Below the pieces are notes generated by a model. That model saw only the letters and a program-made list of their open reading frames with translations, searched no databases and was not told the origin of the DNA. Source: JADGQA01 sp964579855 (GTDB taxonomy: Bacteria; Bacteroidota; Ignavibacteria; UBA10030). From it: a DNA stretch of 11,434 nt. Made by a program: the position numbers and the translations under genes. Location of the stretch: the NCBI GenBank assembly GCA_964579855.1, contig CAZOIM010000129.1:1-11434 (forward strand), in the 5' to 3' direction. Of the stretch, positions 1 to 7,930 are shown piece after piece; position 1 is the first letter of the stretch; every line of letters starts with the position of its first letter.

Positions 1-3000
1 CTGTTGTTGTGTTGAAAATTCAAAAACGTCCGTAGCCTGGAATAGCTTAAAGAGCGAAATCTTAGCTGTGTCCCCCGTCGTCGGCTCGGATTTTGCTGAA
101 TCGTAGAGCATGCTGAAGCCCCACGTGATGACAAGAGAATCTTCCGCGTTCCTTTCCATGAAGACGATGAAATCGCTCCTGGTCCCACCTGGTCTCAAAG
201 GATCGTACGAAACGCTGAACACTCCTGGGCCGCCTGTATTATCGAGTTCCGCGAATGCGAACTTGATTTGTTTGTTGAACGTCGTATTGATTATCTTGAA
301 ATCCACAGGAATTGCTGGGGGAGTAAATCCCGAGACAATTTCATACGAAATGGAAGTGTCCGTACCTACGGGCCCAAAAATTATCTGATAGTCGCTCGGC
401 TTGGGCAGGCCATATATGAATCCGCTTTGCCAAAGTTGGAACTGATATGAGTAGATACTCTTCCTGCTCCAACTGGACAAGGAATTATTGAGAGAAGTTT
501 TTGCCTGGTTGTTCAAACGGAGTCGCAATCCATCGACAACCGGCATATAATCTGAATCGGTAAACGCGATACTTCTTGCGATCAGAGTGTCGACCGAAGG
601 CAAATTCGTTATGTCCGCGAGCGTGAAGTTCTTTGTTTTGAAAGTGTCTGGTGCCGAGACTCCGCCGGAAACCACAGTGTCTTCGAAGGTCACCCTGTAT
701 TTCGCATTTTTTATTTTCGCAGGATCGACTACCACATAACCGACAGTTCCGGTGGTGCTCCCTTTTACAAGTGCGACAGGATTCACGGGAGGACCAGCAT
801 AACCGGCAGCAGGGGATTCAGGTGTGACAATTGCCACAGAAGATCCGATTTCTCTGATTAGCCCCGTGGCATTGTCAATGCTGATGCGGAGGTTGCTTTC
901 CGAAGGTGTAATATTCAACGGTGCGTATCCTTTGTCGTACGCCCTGACAACATAGTAGTACTTTTGGCCATTTTGGACTGTAGAGTCCGTCCAGGTATGC
1001 TCTAATCCCGTATCGTCACCCATGTAGAATTCAACACCGTTATATGCTATGGTGCTGAAACCTTTAATTCCGTCTTTGAGATCAAACTGTTTAATGGGAT
1101 TAAAGAACGGTGCGGGGTTGCCGTAGGCATCTGTGATCGTCCTCGCATCCTGAAACGCCGGATCTGTCGATCGGTATATCCTGTAGCCTTCGAAATCATT
1201 ACCATCGACACCAATTCCTGCGAGGAACCTATCAAACGATCTCTCGGAGAGATTATCCCAGTATAGAGTAACCCTGCGATCTCCAGCCACAGCCGTCACG
1301 TGAGGCTCCAAGGGAACTTGTGCAAACTGGTAATTCTCGTTGTAGGCAATTTGCGCGACAACCCTTTTCCGCACCGCATCGGCCTTCGCACCGGTGTAGT
1401 CAGCATTGCCAGGTGCGCGAGCTGCGCTACCCATAACAACCGAATATGATACACGTTCAGTTTGACCCGGTTGTAACGGAAAGAAACCTGAAGACACAAA
1501 CAAGTCATAATCGCCGCCACTCGAACCAACGACTGATTTCAAAACTGCAGGGTCAACAAAACTGCCCGGGGTCATGTATCTCGCCCAATATGTTACGTCA
1601 GCAGTCGTATTGAAATTAATCGCACCCGCTTTGTCGTATTGCACATTCGTGATGCCAATTTGATCCGCTTCTTTTACATCAGTCTTATCAATATGCGGTT
1701 CACCTGGAAACGGCGTACCGGATCCGGACGTCGGCTTGCCGTCGCCTTCACCAAAATCGTGCGTATTGGGAGCCCCATCGAGACCGACGTCATCGGTTAT
1801 CGGATTCCAGTCATTATTGTTATCGATGCCATCATCTCGCGATTCATCAATCATCTCGTCAATATTCTCATCCACTGCGGGGTCTCTTAAACCATCCTTG
1901 TTTAGATATTTTTTGCCCAACGACGTCGAATCCACGTCATACAGTATCACATTCGTTCCGGGGACTCTGTACCTGTGATACTTGTCCGGTGCAGCGGCAT
2001 CAATCATCGCCTGCGTTATGCTTGGTAGGCTGTTGTAACTCGTTGCGGGCGTCGAATTGTTGTTGTTGTCAATATTGTCTTTGAATTTCATCCCGAGCGT
2101 GCCCTGAACGACATTGATCAGGTGAATAATGGGATTTCCATCAAGTCCTTGTTGCGTAGGATCAGTTTCGGGATTTGGGGGCCAGCGATGCCACTGATGG
2201 CCATTAACGGCGTCGGTAGCCGCATCGTCAATCATTTTCTGTGTTATGACGGGACTGCCAGCTTCGCCATCACCATTATTGTCAATTCCATCTGCAAACG
2301 TCACAGCCTTTTGCGTTCCAAACTCAACGTACGTCGAGTCCTCATCGATAAGTCCATTACCGTTGTTGTCGATCTGATCTCCGGAGATCTCCCCCTGCGT
2401 CAAATCAGTGGTTACCTTAGGGCCGTTGCCTGTATAAGGATTCTCAGGGCTATCACCATCATTGTCAATTCTATCTACGGCATTTCCAGGTGTTTCCATG
2501 AAGCTTGTCGCAACACCACCAACGAATGCACCTTGAAAGGCAGGATTGGAGCTTAGTCCGTCCAAATCAAGTGAAAATGCAACGGCAAGACGTAAATCGA
2601 AATCAGGCGAATCGTCTTGCGAATCACCATCGCCACCCACGAGATCTGCGAGCCAAATTGTCGTTCCGACTTTCTTGATAAGCTTTGTTCCATCGTTTCT
2701 GAATTCGTGTATGAAAAACGTCGCGTCAGCAACGGATACTTGTGACCACTGAAGTACTCTCGAATCGACGATTAGACCAAGCCCTTTCCTGGTCGGATCA
2801 GTCGTGTCTGGTGTGTAATTGAATCGAGAATAGTTATCATCACCAACCCTATAAAACATCTCTTGATCAGCTGAGAATTGATTTTTCCCAAAATAACCAT
2901 TCCATTTTCCAGGCCAACCCGGATCGAGCGTGTCCAATGTCTTATCGGGCCATGATTGCGGCCAGCTTGTGGGATCATCACTCTTGGCGATGATTCCCCC

Positions 3001-3423
3001 ATCTGCACGGGTATTGTTGAAGTATCCCGGAATTGGGAGAACGTTCCAATCCGCTCCGTTGGCAGGGTTCGAACGGAACGCCGGCAGGTCGACAATTCGG
3101 ACTACTGTCCCATTGTTATCGACGACCTCTCCGCCGATGAACAATGACACAAGCGCAATATAATCGCGCCCAGTATTCTTAGGCCATTCAAACGAGACCC
3201 CGTTCCCGACTCCGGTTCTTCCTGCGAAGAGATTGTTAAAAATGCTCGCTCTGACATTGTTGCCGTCGATATCGGTTTTGCGCTTCCACGTTGCACTGAC
3301 TCGTTCTTTGCTAGGGTGGAAGTTCTCCAATTGCGCTTCAAGAACTTCCGCAGCGAAAATTCCTGCTAAAAGAATCACGAGTAAACGTGAAAACATCGAT
3401 TTCGTATTGGTGATAGCACTCAT
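1..3423 (-). CDS. Large exported calcium-loop/FnIII-like surface protein, C-terminus cut off by window edge
   Basis: The frame is open from 3423 to base 1 (1141 codons, no stop), so the protein continues outside the window. An N-terminal signal peptide is visible (residues about 10-30, FSRLLVILLAGIFAAEVLEA, probable cut before Q31). Residues 31-310 are a Gly/Asp/Trp-rich region. Residues 317-538 hold five DxIDNNGDG-like acidic loops. Residues about 700-840 look like a fibronectin-III-type module (VTAVAGDRRVTLYWDN, then EGYRIYRSTD, then YYYVVRAYDKG). Similar large exported proteins beside TonB receptors are, to my recollection, common in Ignavibacteria and relatives, and often end in a type IX secretion sorting domain; that end cannot be seen here. 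Two in-frame ATGs compete. The one at 3432 has GGAG directly abutting it, while the one at 3423 has the same GGAG nine bases upstream, so 3423 is chosen. It follows the receptor gene by 16 bases, suggesting cotranscription. Function is unknown; a surface or secreted role is inferred. Confidence 0.85.
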   Translation of the reverse strand, partial: MSAITNTKSMFSRLLVILLAGIFAAEVLEAQLENFHPSKERVSATWKRKTDIDGNNVRASIFNNLFAGRTGVGNGVSFEWPKNTGRDYIALVSLFIGGEVVDNNGTVVRIVDLPAFRSNPANGADWNVLPIPGYFNNTRADGGIIAKSDDPTSWPQSWPDKTLDTLDPGWPGKWNGYFGKNQFSADQEMFYRVGDDNYSRFNYTPDTTDPTRKGLGLIVDSRVLQWSQVSVADATFFIHEFRNDGTKLIKKVGTTIWLADLVGGDGDSQDDSPDFDLRLAVAFSLDLDGLSSNPAFQGAFVGGVATSFMETPGNAVDRIDNDGDSPENPYTGNGPKVTTDLTQGEISGDQIDNNGNGLIDEDSTYVEFGTQKAVTFADGIDNNGDGEAGSPVITQKMIDDAATDAVNGHQWHRWPPNPETDPTQQGLDGNPIIHLINVVQGTLGMKFKDNIDNNNNSTPATSYNSLPSITQAMIDAAAPDKYHRYRVPGTNVILYDVDSTSLGKKYLNKDGLRDPAVDENIDEMIDESRDDGIDNNNDWNPITDDVGLDGAPNTHDFGEGDGKPTSGSGTPFPGEPHIDKTDVKEADQIGITNVQYDKAGAINFNTTADVTYWARYMTPGSFVDPAVLKSVVGSSGGDYDLFVSSGFFPLQPGQTERVSYSVVMGSAARAPGNADYTGAKADAVRKRVVAQIAYNENYQFAQVPLEPHVTAVAGDRRVTLYWDNLSERSFDRFLAGIGVDGNDFEGYRIYRSTDPAFQDARTITDAYGNPAPFFNPIKQFDLKDGIKGFSTIAYNGVEFYMGDDTGLEHTWTDSTVQNGQKYYYVVRAYDKGYAPLNITPSESNLRISIDNATGLIREIGSSVAIVTPESPAAGYAGPPVNPVALVKGSTTGTVGYVVVDPAKIKNAKYRVTFEDTVVSGGVSAPDTFKTKNFTLADITNLPSVDTLIARSIAFTDSDYMPVVDGLRLRLNNQAKTSLNNSLSSWSRKSIYSYQFQLWQSGFIYGLPKPSDYQIIFGPVGTDTSISYEIVSGFTPPAIPVDFKIINTTFNKQIKFAFAELDNTGGPGVFSVSYDPLRPGGTRSDFIVFMERNAEDSLVITWGFSMLYDSAKSEPTTGDTAKISLFKLFQATDVFEFSTQQQ
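1810..2475 (-). repeat. Five degenerate DxIDNNGDG acidic-loop motifs inside the large exported protein
   Basis: Five copies of a short Asp/Asn-rich motif occur at irregular spacing: DRIDNDGDS (residues 317-325, bases 2449-2475), DQIDNNGNGLIDED (349-362, 2338-2379), DGIDNNGDG (378-386, 2266-2292), DNIDNNNN (449-456, 2056-2079) and DGIDNNND (531-538, 1810-1833). The alternating D/N side chains resemble calcium-binding loops of EF-hand, dockerin or thrombospondin-type-3 kind. Calcium binding is inferred from the pattern. The later copies lose acidic residues and may be degenerate. Confidence 0.6.
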
Positions 3424-3432
3424 TGAATTCAT

Positions 3433-3436
3433 CTCC
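3433..3436 (-). promoter_or_regulatory. Shine-Dalgarno (GGAG) that decides the start of the large exported protein
   Basis: On the minus strand GGAG directly abuts the ATG at 3432 but lies nine bases before the in-frame ATG at 3423. Only the second has usable spacing, so translation most likely begins at 3423. The site lies immediately after the receptor's TAG stop region. Confidence 0.55.
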
Positions 3437-3439
3437 AAT

Positions 3440-6226
3440 CTAGAAGTTGACATCCAATCCCACCTGGACCGAACGTGGTTCAGAATAGAAATCAGGTCGA
3501 ACAATATACTCATCGACCGTGTTAATACGATTTATTCCGGTAATGCCCCCTCCTACACCCAGTTGGTCGGGTGTGGCAGTCGCGCGTCCGGTTTGTCCAT
3601 ATACGAATACTTCGTTCCTACTGTCGAGCAGGTTGAATGCTCGCAAGAAAATGCTACACTTGAGCGGTCCAAGGTTGATGTCTTTATATGTGCGCAGATC
3701 AAGGTTGAAACTGTCGGGCCTCCGACGGCTGTTCTTTTGAACGGCCAAAGCAACATCGACACCTCGTGGATCTGCTTGATTCACGACTGGCGAGTACGGG
3801 AGTCCTGAACCAAATCGTGCGAGTAAACTGATACCCCAGTCGGATTCTCCAAAACCAAGCGTAGCGTTCAACGTGTGTCGTTGATCCCAATCCAGCGGAA
3901 CGAGGATTTCTGTCGGTTGATTGTGCGCCAGAAGAGCAGCCTGCGCTTCGTCGGGGTTGGAATTGAGACCTTCGACCGTCTGGTACGTGTAGGAAAGATC
4001 GAACGACCAATAATCGGTCAGCCGCTTGTTCAGGGTAACGGTTACACCTCTCGCATTTGCATAATCCTTGTTGACAAACATGGTGTAGTACGTCGTTGCT
4101 GTCAGACCGCTGGAATCGCGCACTGGAATTGCAGGGCTCGTGCCTACCCAATCGCGGGTATCCTTGTAAAATCCTGTGACGTCGAAACTCAGATCATCCG
4201 TCATCTGTTGCTGCAAACCAATTTCATACATCACTGTGATCTGAGGCTTCAAATCCGGATTACCGTACACTCCCTGAAAAGGATTGACGGCATCTACTTT
4301 GAAACCAGGGTTTTGATACAGGTACTGGTACGACGGAACTTGGAGAAAGTGTCCATAGGAGAAATGCAACACTCCCCGGTCAGTAATAGGATAGGATATC
4401 CCAAACCTCGGGCTGATGGAATACTTTGCGGTCGCCTTTTTATACCAATACGACATTCTTTGATCAAGGGTCAAACCTTGATTCTTTGTTTCCTGCGGCA
4501 AATAGACATTCGGATCCTGAGGGTCTGCGGGATATTCTCCTTTAGAGTCGAAGTAGTCGTAGCGCACTCCTATGTTGACGATCATACTTTTGTATTCCAA
4601 CTTATCTTGAGCATAAGCAGAAAAGCTGATCGGATTAACATCATATTCCTGATATAACGGGCTGCTCGCCGGAGGAATCGTCGCGAGGTATCCGATTTGC
4701 TGCACTCCATTGACGACCGCTGAATCCGCGAGAGGTGTCACGCTGTAGTCCTGCAAATACAGTTTATCCTTCTTCCACTCCCCGCCGAATTTGATTTGAT
4801 GAAGTTCCGAAACCTGGTTCGTATAGTCGAGTTTCAGGTCTTGCGTTTGAGTGAACCGATCAAAATGGTGCATGTTCGTGCCGGCACGAAGGAACTCGTA
4901 CAAACCCGTATTGAATGCAGTTGGTTCTAGGTTGTACCGTGAGTCATAGGGGTTGGCGTAGAGATATTCTTTGTACTGTCTTTTGAACAGTGAGAAGTTC
5001 ACGGTATAATAAGAGGCCTCTCCGAGCGTATGCGTCCAAAGAACCGAACCATCAAATCCATTATCATACTTGGTCACATCGCCATCTGGATTAAGCCTGT
5101 ATGCATGATTGTAGTCGTGATACGTTTGCTGACTTCCGACCCCGCTCACGCTTAATTTCATTAATGGTGTAAATTGGAACGTCAGTTTGGCTTGCCCGGA
5201 GTAGCGCTCCCTTCCGTTCATGGGAACCGGATTATTGGGTTTTATGATATCCAGCATGTTCCCGTTGGAATCTTTCAATGTGTCTGTTCCTGGTGCAGCA
5301 CTTCCATCCGGATTAAACGTCTTATCACCGTACAACCATCCGTCTGTTTTGTAGTATCGCCCCGAGGCATAAAACGTGAGCTGAGAAAGCCCCGGAATGA
5401 CCGGTCCACTCAGGTTTCCTTCAAAATCCCTTGTACTTGTCGGGCTGACCTTTTTGCTGATTCCGAAATACATCGGATTACTCGTCACGTAGCTTCCGGT
5501 ATAGGCAGACAACCCTCCGCGGAATGTCTGATCACCGTCTTTCGTCACGATGTTCACGATACCGGACATCGCCTGACCATATTCAGCATTGAATGTGCCG
5601 CTCACCACCTGTAATTCCTGAATTGCGCTGTTATCCACCTGCACTGCCTGACTGCCATCATATGAATCCGATACTGAAATGCCGTTCACCCAGTATCCTA
5701 CTTCGTTTGAGCGTCCACCCCGAATGTGGATTTGTCCATTGTCCCCAACCGTAACGCCTGCCTGGATCGAAAGAACATCGTTGACCTCGCGTGCCGGAAT
5801 TGTCTCTATCTGAGCGGCATTCACTCGTGATTGAGAGGATGTCAGATCTTTTTGAACCACGGCCTGCTTTGCAATCACCGTGACCGATTCACCCAGTGAA
5901 ATCACTGTTGATGACATCGCGATATCCAGGGTCGTTGTCAGGTCTATGGAAACAGACACACCGGTGAGTACTTGACGGGTGTAGCCGACGGCTGAGACAA
6001 TCACATTGTATTTCCCCGGCGACAAGTTCAAGATGACAAAGTAGCCGTCGATATTCGCGGCGGCGCCATAGGATGTGCCTTCGATGATGATGTTTGCACC
6101 GATGACAGCCTCTCCTGTCTTTGAGTCCTTGACAGTCCCCGCAATTTTTCCAGTTGTGCCTGCTATCAGAAGAAAGACAGGCAGGCTCAACATGCATACG
6201 GTGGCAAGGAGGTTTCTTCGTTTCAT
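3440..6226 (-). CDS. TonB-dependent outer-membrane receptor with N-terminal carboxypeptidase-regulatory-like domain
   Basis: The 928-residue protein begins with a signal peptide (about 1-25). A carboxypeptidase-regulatory-like beta-sandwich follows (about 26-105: GKIAGTVKDSKTGEAVIGA, then NIDGYFVILNLSPGKYNVIV). Next comes a TonB-box-like stretch (ESVTVIAK, 113-120), a plug domain (about 121-231, with IHIRGGRSNEVGYWVNG at 166-182 and NAEYGQAMSGIVNIVTKDG at 213-231), and a long beta-barrel ending in a terminal Phe, as expected for outer-membrane barrels. Such receptors use the TonB-ExbBD motor to import large ligands across the outer membrane. The neighbouring glycosidase suggests an alpha-glucan or oligosaccharide ligand, but nothing in the protein proves this. 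The length is in the normal range, though shorter than many SusC proteins, and no SusD partner follows. The ATG at 6226 has GAGG eight bases upstream. It starts 20 bases after the parvulin-like gene. Confidence 0.93.
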   Translation of the reverse strand: MKRRNLLATVCMLSLPVFLLIAGTTGKIAGTVKDSKTGEAVIGANIIIEGTSYGAAANIDGYFVILNLSPGKYNVIVSAVGYTRQVLTGVSVSIDLTTTLDIAMSSTVISLGESVTVIAKQAVVQKDLTSSQSRVNAAQIETIPAREVNDVLSIQAGVTVGDNGQIHIRGGRSNEVGYWVNGISVSDSYDGSQAVQVDNSAIQELQVVSGTFNAEYGQAMSGIVNIVTKDGDQTFRGGLSAYTGSYVTSNPMYFGISKKVSPTSTRDFEGNLSGPVIPGLSQLTFYASGRYYKTDGWLYGDKTFNPDGSAAPGTDTLKDSNGNMLDIIKPNNPVPMNGRERYSGQAKLTFQFTPLMKLSVSGVGSQQTYHDYNHAYRLNPDGDVTKYDNGFDGSVLWTHTLGEASYYTVNFSLFKRQYKEYLYANPYDSRYNLEPTAFNTGLYEFLRAGTNMHHFDRFTQTQDLKLDYTNQVSELHQIKFGGEWKKDKLYLQDYSVTPLADSAVVNGVQQIGYLATIPPASSPLYQEYDVNPISFSAYAQDKLEYKSMIVNIGVRYDYFDSKGEYPADPQDPNVYLPQETKNQGLTLDQRMSYWYKKATAKYSISPRFGISYPITDRGVLHFSYGHFLQVPSYQYLYQNPGFKVDAVNPFQGVYGNPDLKPQITVMYEIGLQQQMTDDLSFDVTGFYKDTRDWVGTSPAIPVRDSSGLTATTYYTMFVNKDYANARGVTVTLNKRLTDYWSFDLSYTYQTVEGLNSNPDEAQAALLAHNQPTEILVPLDWDQRHTLNATLGFGESDWGISLLARFGSGLPYSPVVNQADPRGVDVALAVQKNSRRRPDSFNLDLRTYKDINLGPLKCSIFLRAFNLLDSRNEVFVYGQTGRATATPDQLGVGGGITGINRINTVDEYIVRPDFYSEPRSVQVGLDVNF

Positions 6227-6246
6227 AGGTTATGCCTCTTTTCGTA

Positions 6247-7929
6247 TTAGTTGCTTGCTACAACAACATTTCCAAGAGCTTCGACATTCATTTCGACTTT
6301 TGCGTGCGAGCGCAGATGGGCCACGGCCCCCCAGAATGCTTGCTGTTTCAGTTCGGGGAGCATGGATTGAACTATTGCTTCTTTTGATTCCTCAAATGTC
6401 CGTTGGCGCGGCGGCTTTCTCCCCAGGATTTTCAGAATGACGAAATTCGGACTCAAATTCTCAGGTCCAATGACATCTCCCACCTTCGCTCGTGTCAATT
6501 TTTCGCTCATTGATCCGAAAGCACTCGGCGCCATATAGCCCAATTCCCCATTTCGTTGCGCGGCATAGGTTCTCATCGAGTGCGTCCTTGCCAGCATGCC
6601 AAAATCAACACCTTCATTGATTTCTTTCCTCAGTACCATTGCTTCAGCTTTCGTCCTTACAAGAATTTCAGCGGCATTCACAAGCGGGGCATCCATGAAT
6701 TCATCTTTGTGCTTGTCATAATATCCGCGAACAGTCTTTTCGTCAATATTTCTTGCGGATACCGAATCCTCAGCCAGATCACTCCAACGATTCAGAATAT
6801 AATTGTCCCGGGCCAATTTAACCTGGAGTTCCACCCTAGGCTCGTGGTCCAGTCCTGTATCCTTTGCTTTCTGCAAAAGGACTCTACGTATCGCTAGTCC
6901 TTCAGCCACCTGCTTCAGGTTCTCGGTGGACTTTACATACCGCCGGTACTTCGGTCTGGTTTTTTCAGCCGATTCGACGAATTGTTTCACCGTCCAGGTC
7001 TGACCGTTTGCCTGAAACAGGGGAAGCGAGCCGATGTTTTCAATTTCTTTGAAACGGTCTTCGTTGACAGGACGAACCATCTCTTGCCTGGAAATGTAGT
7101 CCCAATTACTCATCACCTTTTTCAGCGCTTCTTCGTTAAACGAAATTCTCAGATCCTGCTCAATCTTATCCCCTTCCCTCTTGAGAAATCCCATTGTCTT
7201 CCGTTCACGAATTGCATCCTCAAGCTTGGGCTTGACCTTGGCATAGTCCGCGGACGATGCCAGAGGGATTTCAGTGCGTTTCTCAACCCGCACAATCGCA
7301 TATCCCATTCTCAATTTGATGGGATCGGAAAGGACCCCGATGGGCAAAGAGAATGCCGCATCCTGGAGTGTGGGCTCCATTTCACCATAGCCGAAGAAAC
7401 CGAGATAGCCACCACTCTTCGCGAGTCCAGGATCGGTAAAGACTTTCTTCGCGAGTGTTGCGAACGGAATTCCTTGCTGCAATTGATGCCTGAGCTTCAA
7501 CGCGTCATCCTCAGTTTTTGCATACACAAACCGGGCACTGGCTTTCGTATTGTACGCCTTGAATTCCCGGTAGAGTTCTCCCTCGCTAACTGACATGGTA
7601 TCAACAGTCAAGAGTTTTGCATAGCCGTCCAGAAGTGCCTGGTCCCTGATATCCTTGTACTTTTCTTCATAGGTGCTGTCCCGGTCAAAGCCTGACGTGT
7701 GAACATCATCGAAAATCAAAATCTCGTTGACCATATTGTTCAAGACCTTTTTGCGAAGCACAATATTGTCCCGTTCGGACGTTTGAGCCCGATACTTGTC
7801 ATACCGTTCACTGAATTCTTCGGCCGTAATCTTCTTTCCATTGACTTCTGCGACATACGCCGTCTTGTCTCCATTGCACGCTAAGAATCCAATGCCAAGG
7901 AAAGCAACGATTGCCAATTGCTTCAACAT
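6247..7929 (-). CDS. Predicted lipoprotein with SurA-like N-region and two parvulin-like domains (peptidyl-prolyl isomerase family)
   Basis: The 560-residue protein starts with a lipoprotein signal (MLKQLAIVAFLGIGFLAC, Cys18). A SurA/PrsA-like helical region follows (about 24-120), then a first parvulin-like domain (about 129-218, with SGGYLGFFGYGEMEP), a charged helical linker (219-415) and a second parvulin-like domain (about 416-504, with NGELGYMAPSAFGSM). Proteins of this type fold or chaperone exported and outer-membrane proteins in the periplasm. Both signature histidines are absent in both domains: the HIL-type position is R133 and E421, and the GYH-type position is A211 and V497. A chaperone role is therefore more likely than isomerase catalysis. 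An upstream ATG at 7965 would add 12 residues before the signal peptide and sits inside the amylase gene; 7929 is preferred because it gives a clean lipoprotein signal and has GGGA seven bases upstream. The start lies one base after the amylase stop (TGAAATG), which suggests translational coupling. Confidence 0.88.
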   Translation of the reverse strand: MLKQLAIVAFLGIGFLACNGDKTAYVAEVNGKKITAEEFSERYDKYRAQTSERDNIVLRKKVLNNMVNEILIFDDVHTSGFDRDSTYEEKYKDIRDQALLDGYAKLLTVDTMSVSEGELYREFKAYNTKASARFVYAKTEDDALKLRHQLQQGIPFATLAKKVFTDPGLAKSGGYLGFFGYGEMEPTLQDAAFSLPIGVLSDPIKLRMGYAIVRVEKRTEIPLASSADYAKVKPKLEDAIRERKTMGFLKREGDKIEQDLRISFNEEALKKVMSNWDYISRQEMVRPVNEDRFKEIENIGSLPLFQANGQTWTVKQFVESAEKTRPKYRRYVKSTENLKQVAEGLAIRRVLLQKAKDTGLDHEPRVELQVKLARDNYILNRWSDLAEDSVSARNIDEKTVRGYYDKHKDEFMDAPLVNAAEILVRTKAEAMVLRKEINEGVDFGMLARTHSMRTYAAQRNGELGYMAPSAFGSMSEKLTRAKVGDVIGPENLSPNFVILKILGRKPPRQRTFEESKEAIVQSMLPELKQQAFWGAVAHLRSHAKVEMNVEALGNVVVASN

Positions 7930-7930
7930 T

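Noticed and set aside
2122..2556. A 144-codon plus-strand open frame
   Set aside because: It is antisense to the acidic-loop region; the repeated Ile/Val-rich strings are complements of the DNNGDG codons.
3233..3808. A 191-codon plus-strand open frame across the receptor/large-protein junction
   Set aside because: It runs antisense to two well-supported genes and its product shows no domain.
3699..4151. A 150-codon minus-strand frame inside the receptor
   Set aside because: It is an out-of-frame reading of the receptor gene without initiation signal or domain.
3875..4657. A 260-codon plus-strand open frame
   Set aside because: It lies wholly antisense to the TonB receptor, whose domains are clear, and its translation has no recognisable motif or signal.
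6982..7593. A 203-codon plus-strand open frame
   Set aside because: It is antisense to the parvulin-like lipoprotein, with no recognisable protein features.
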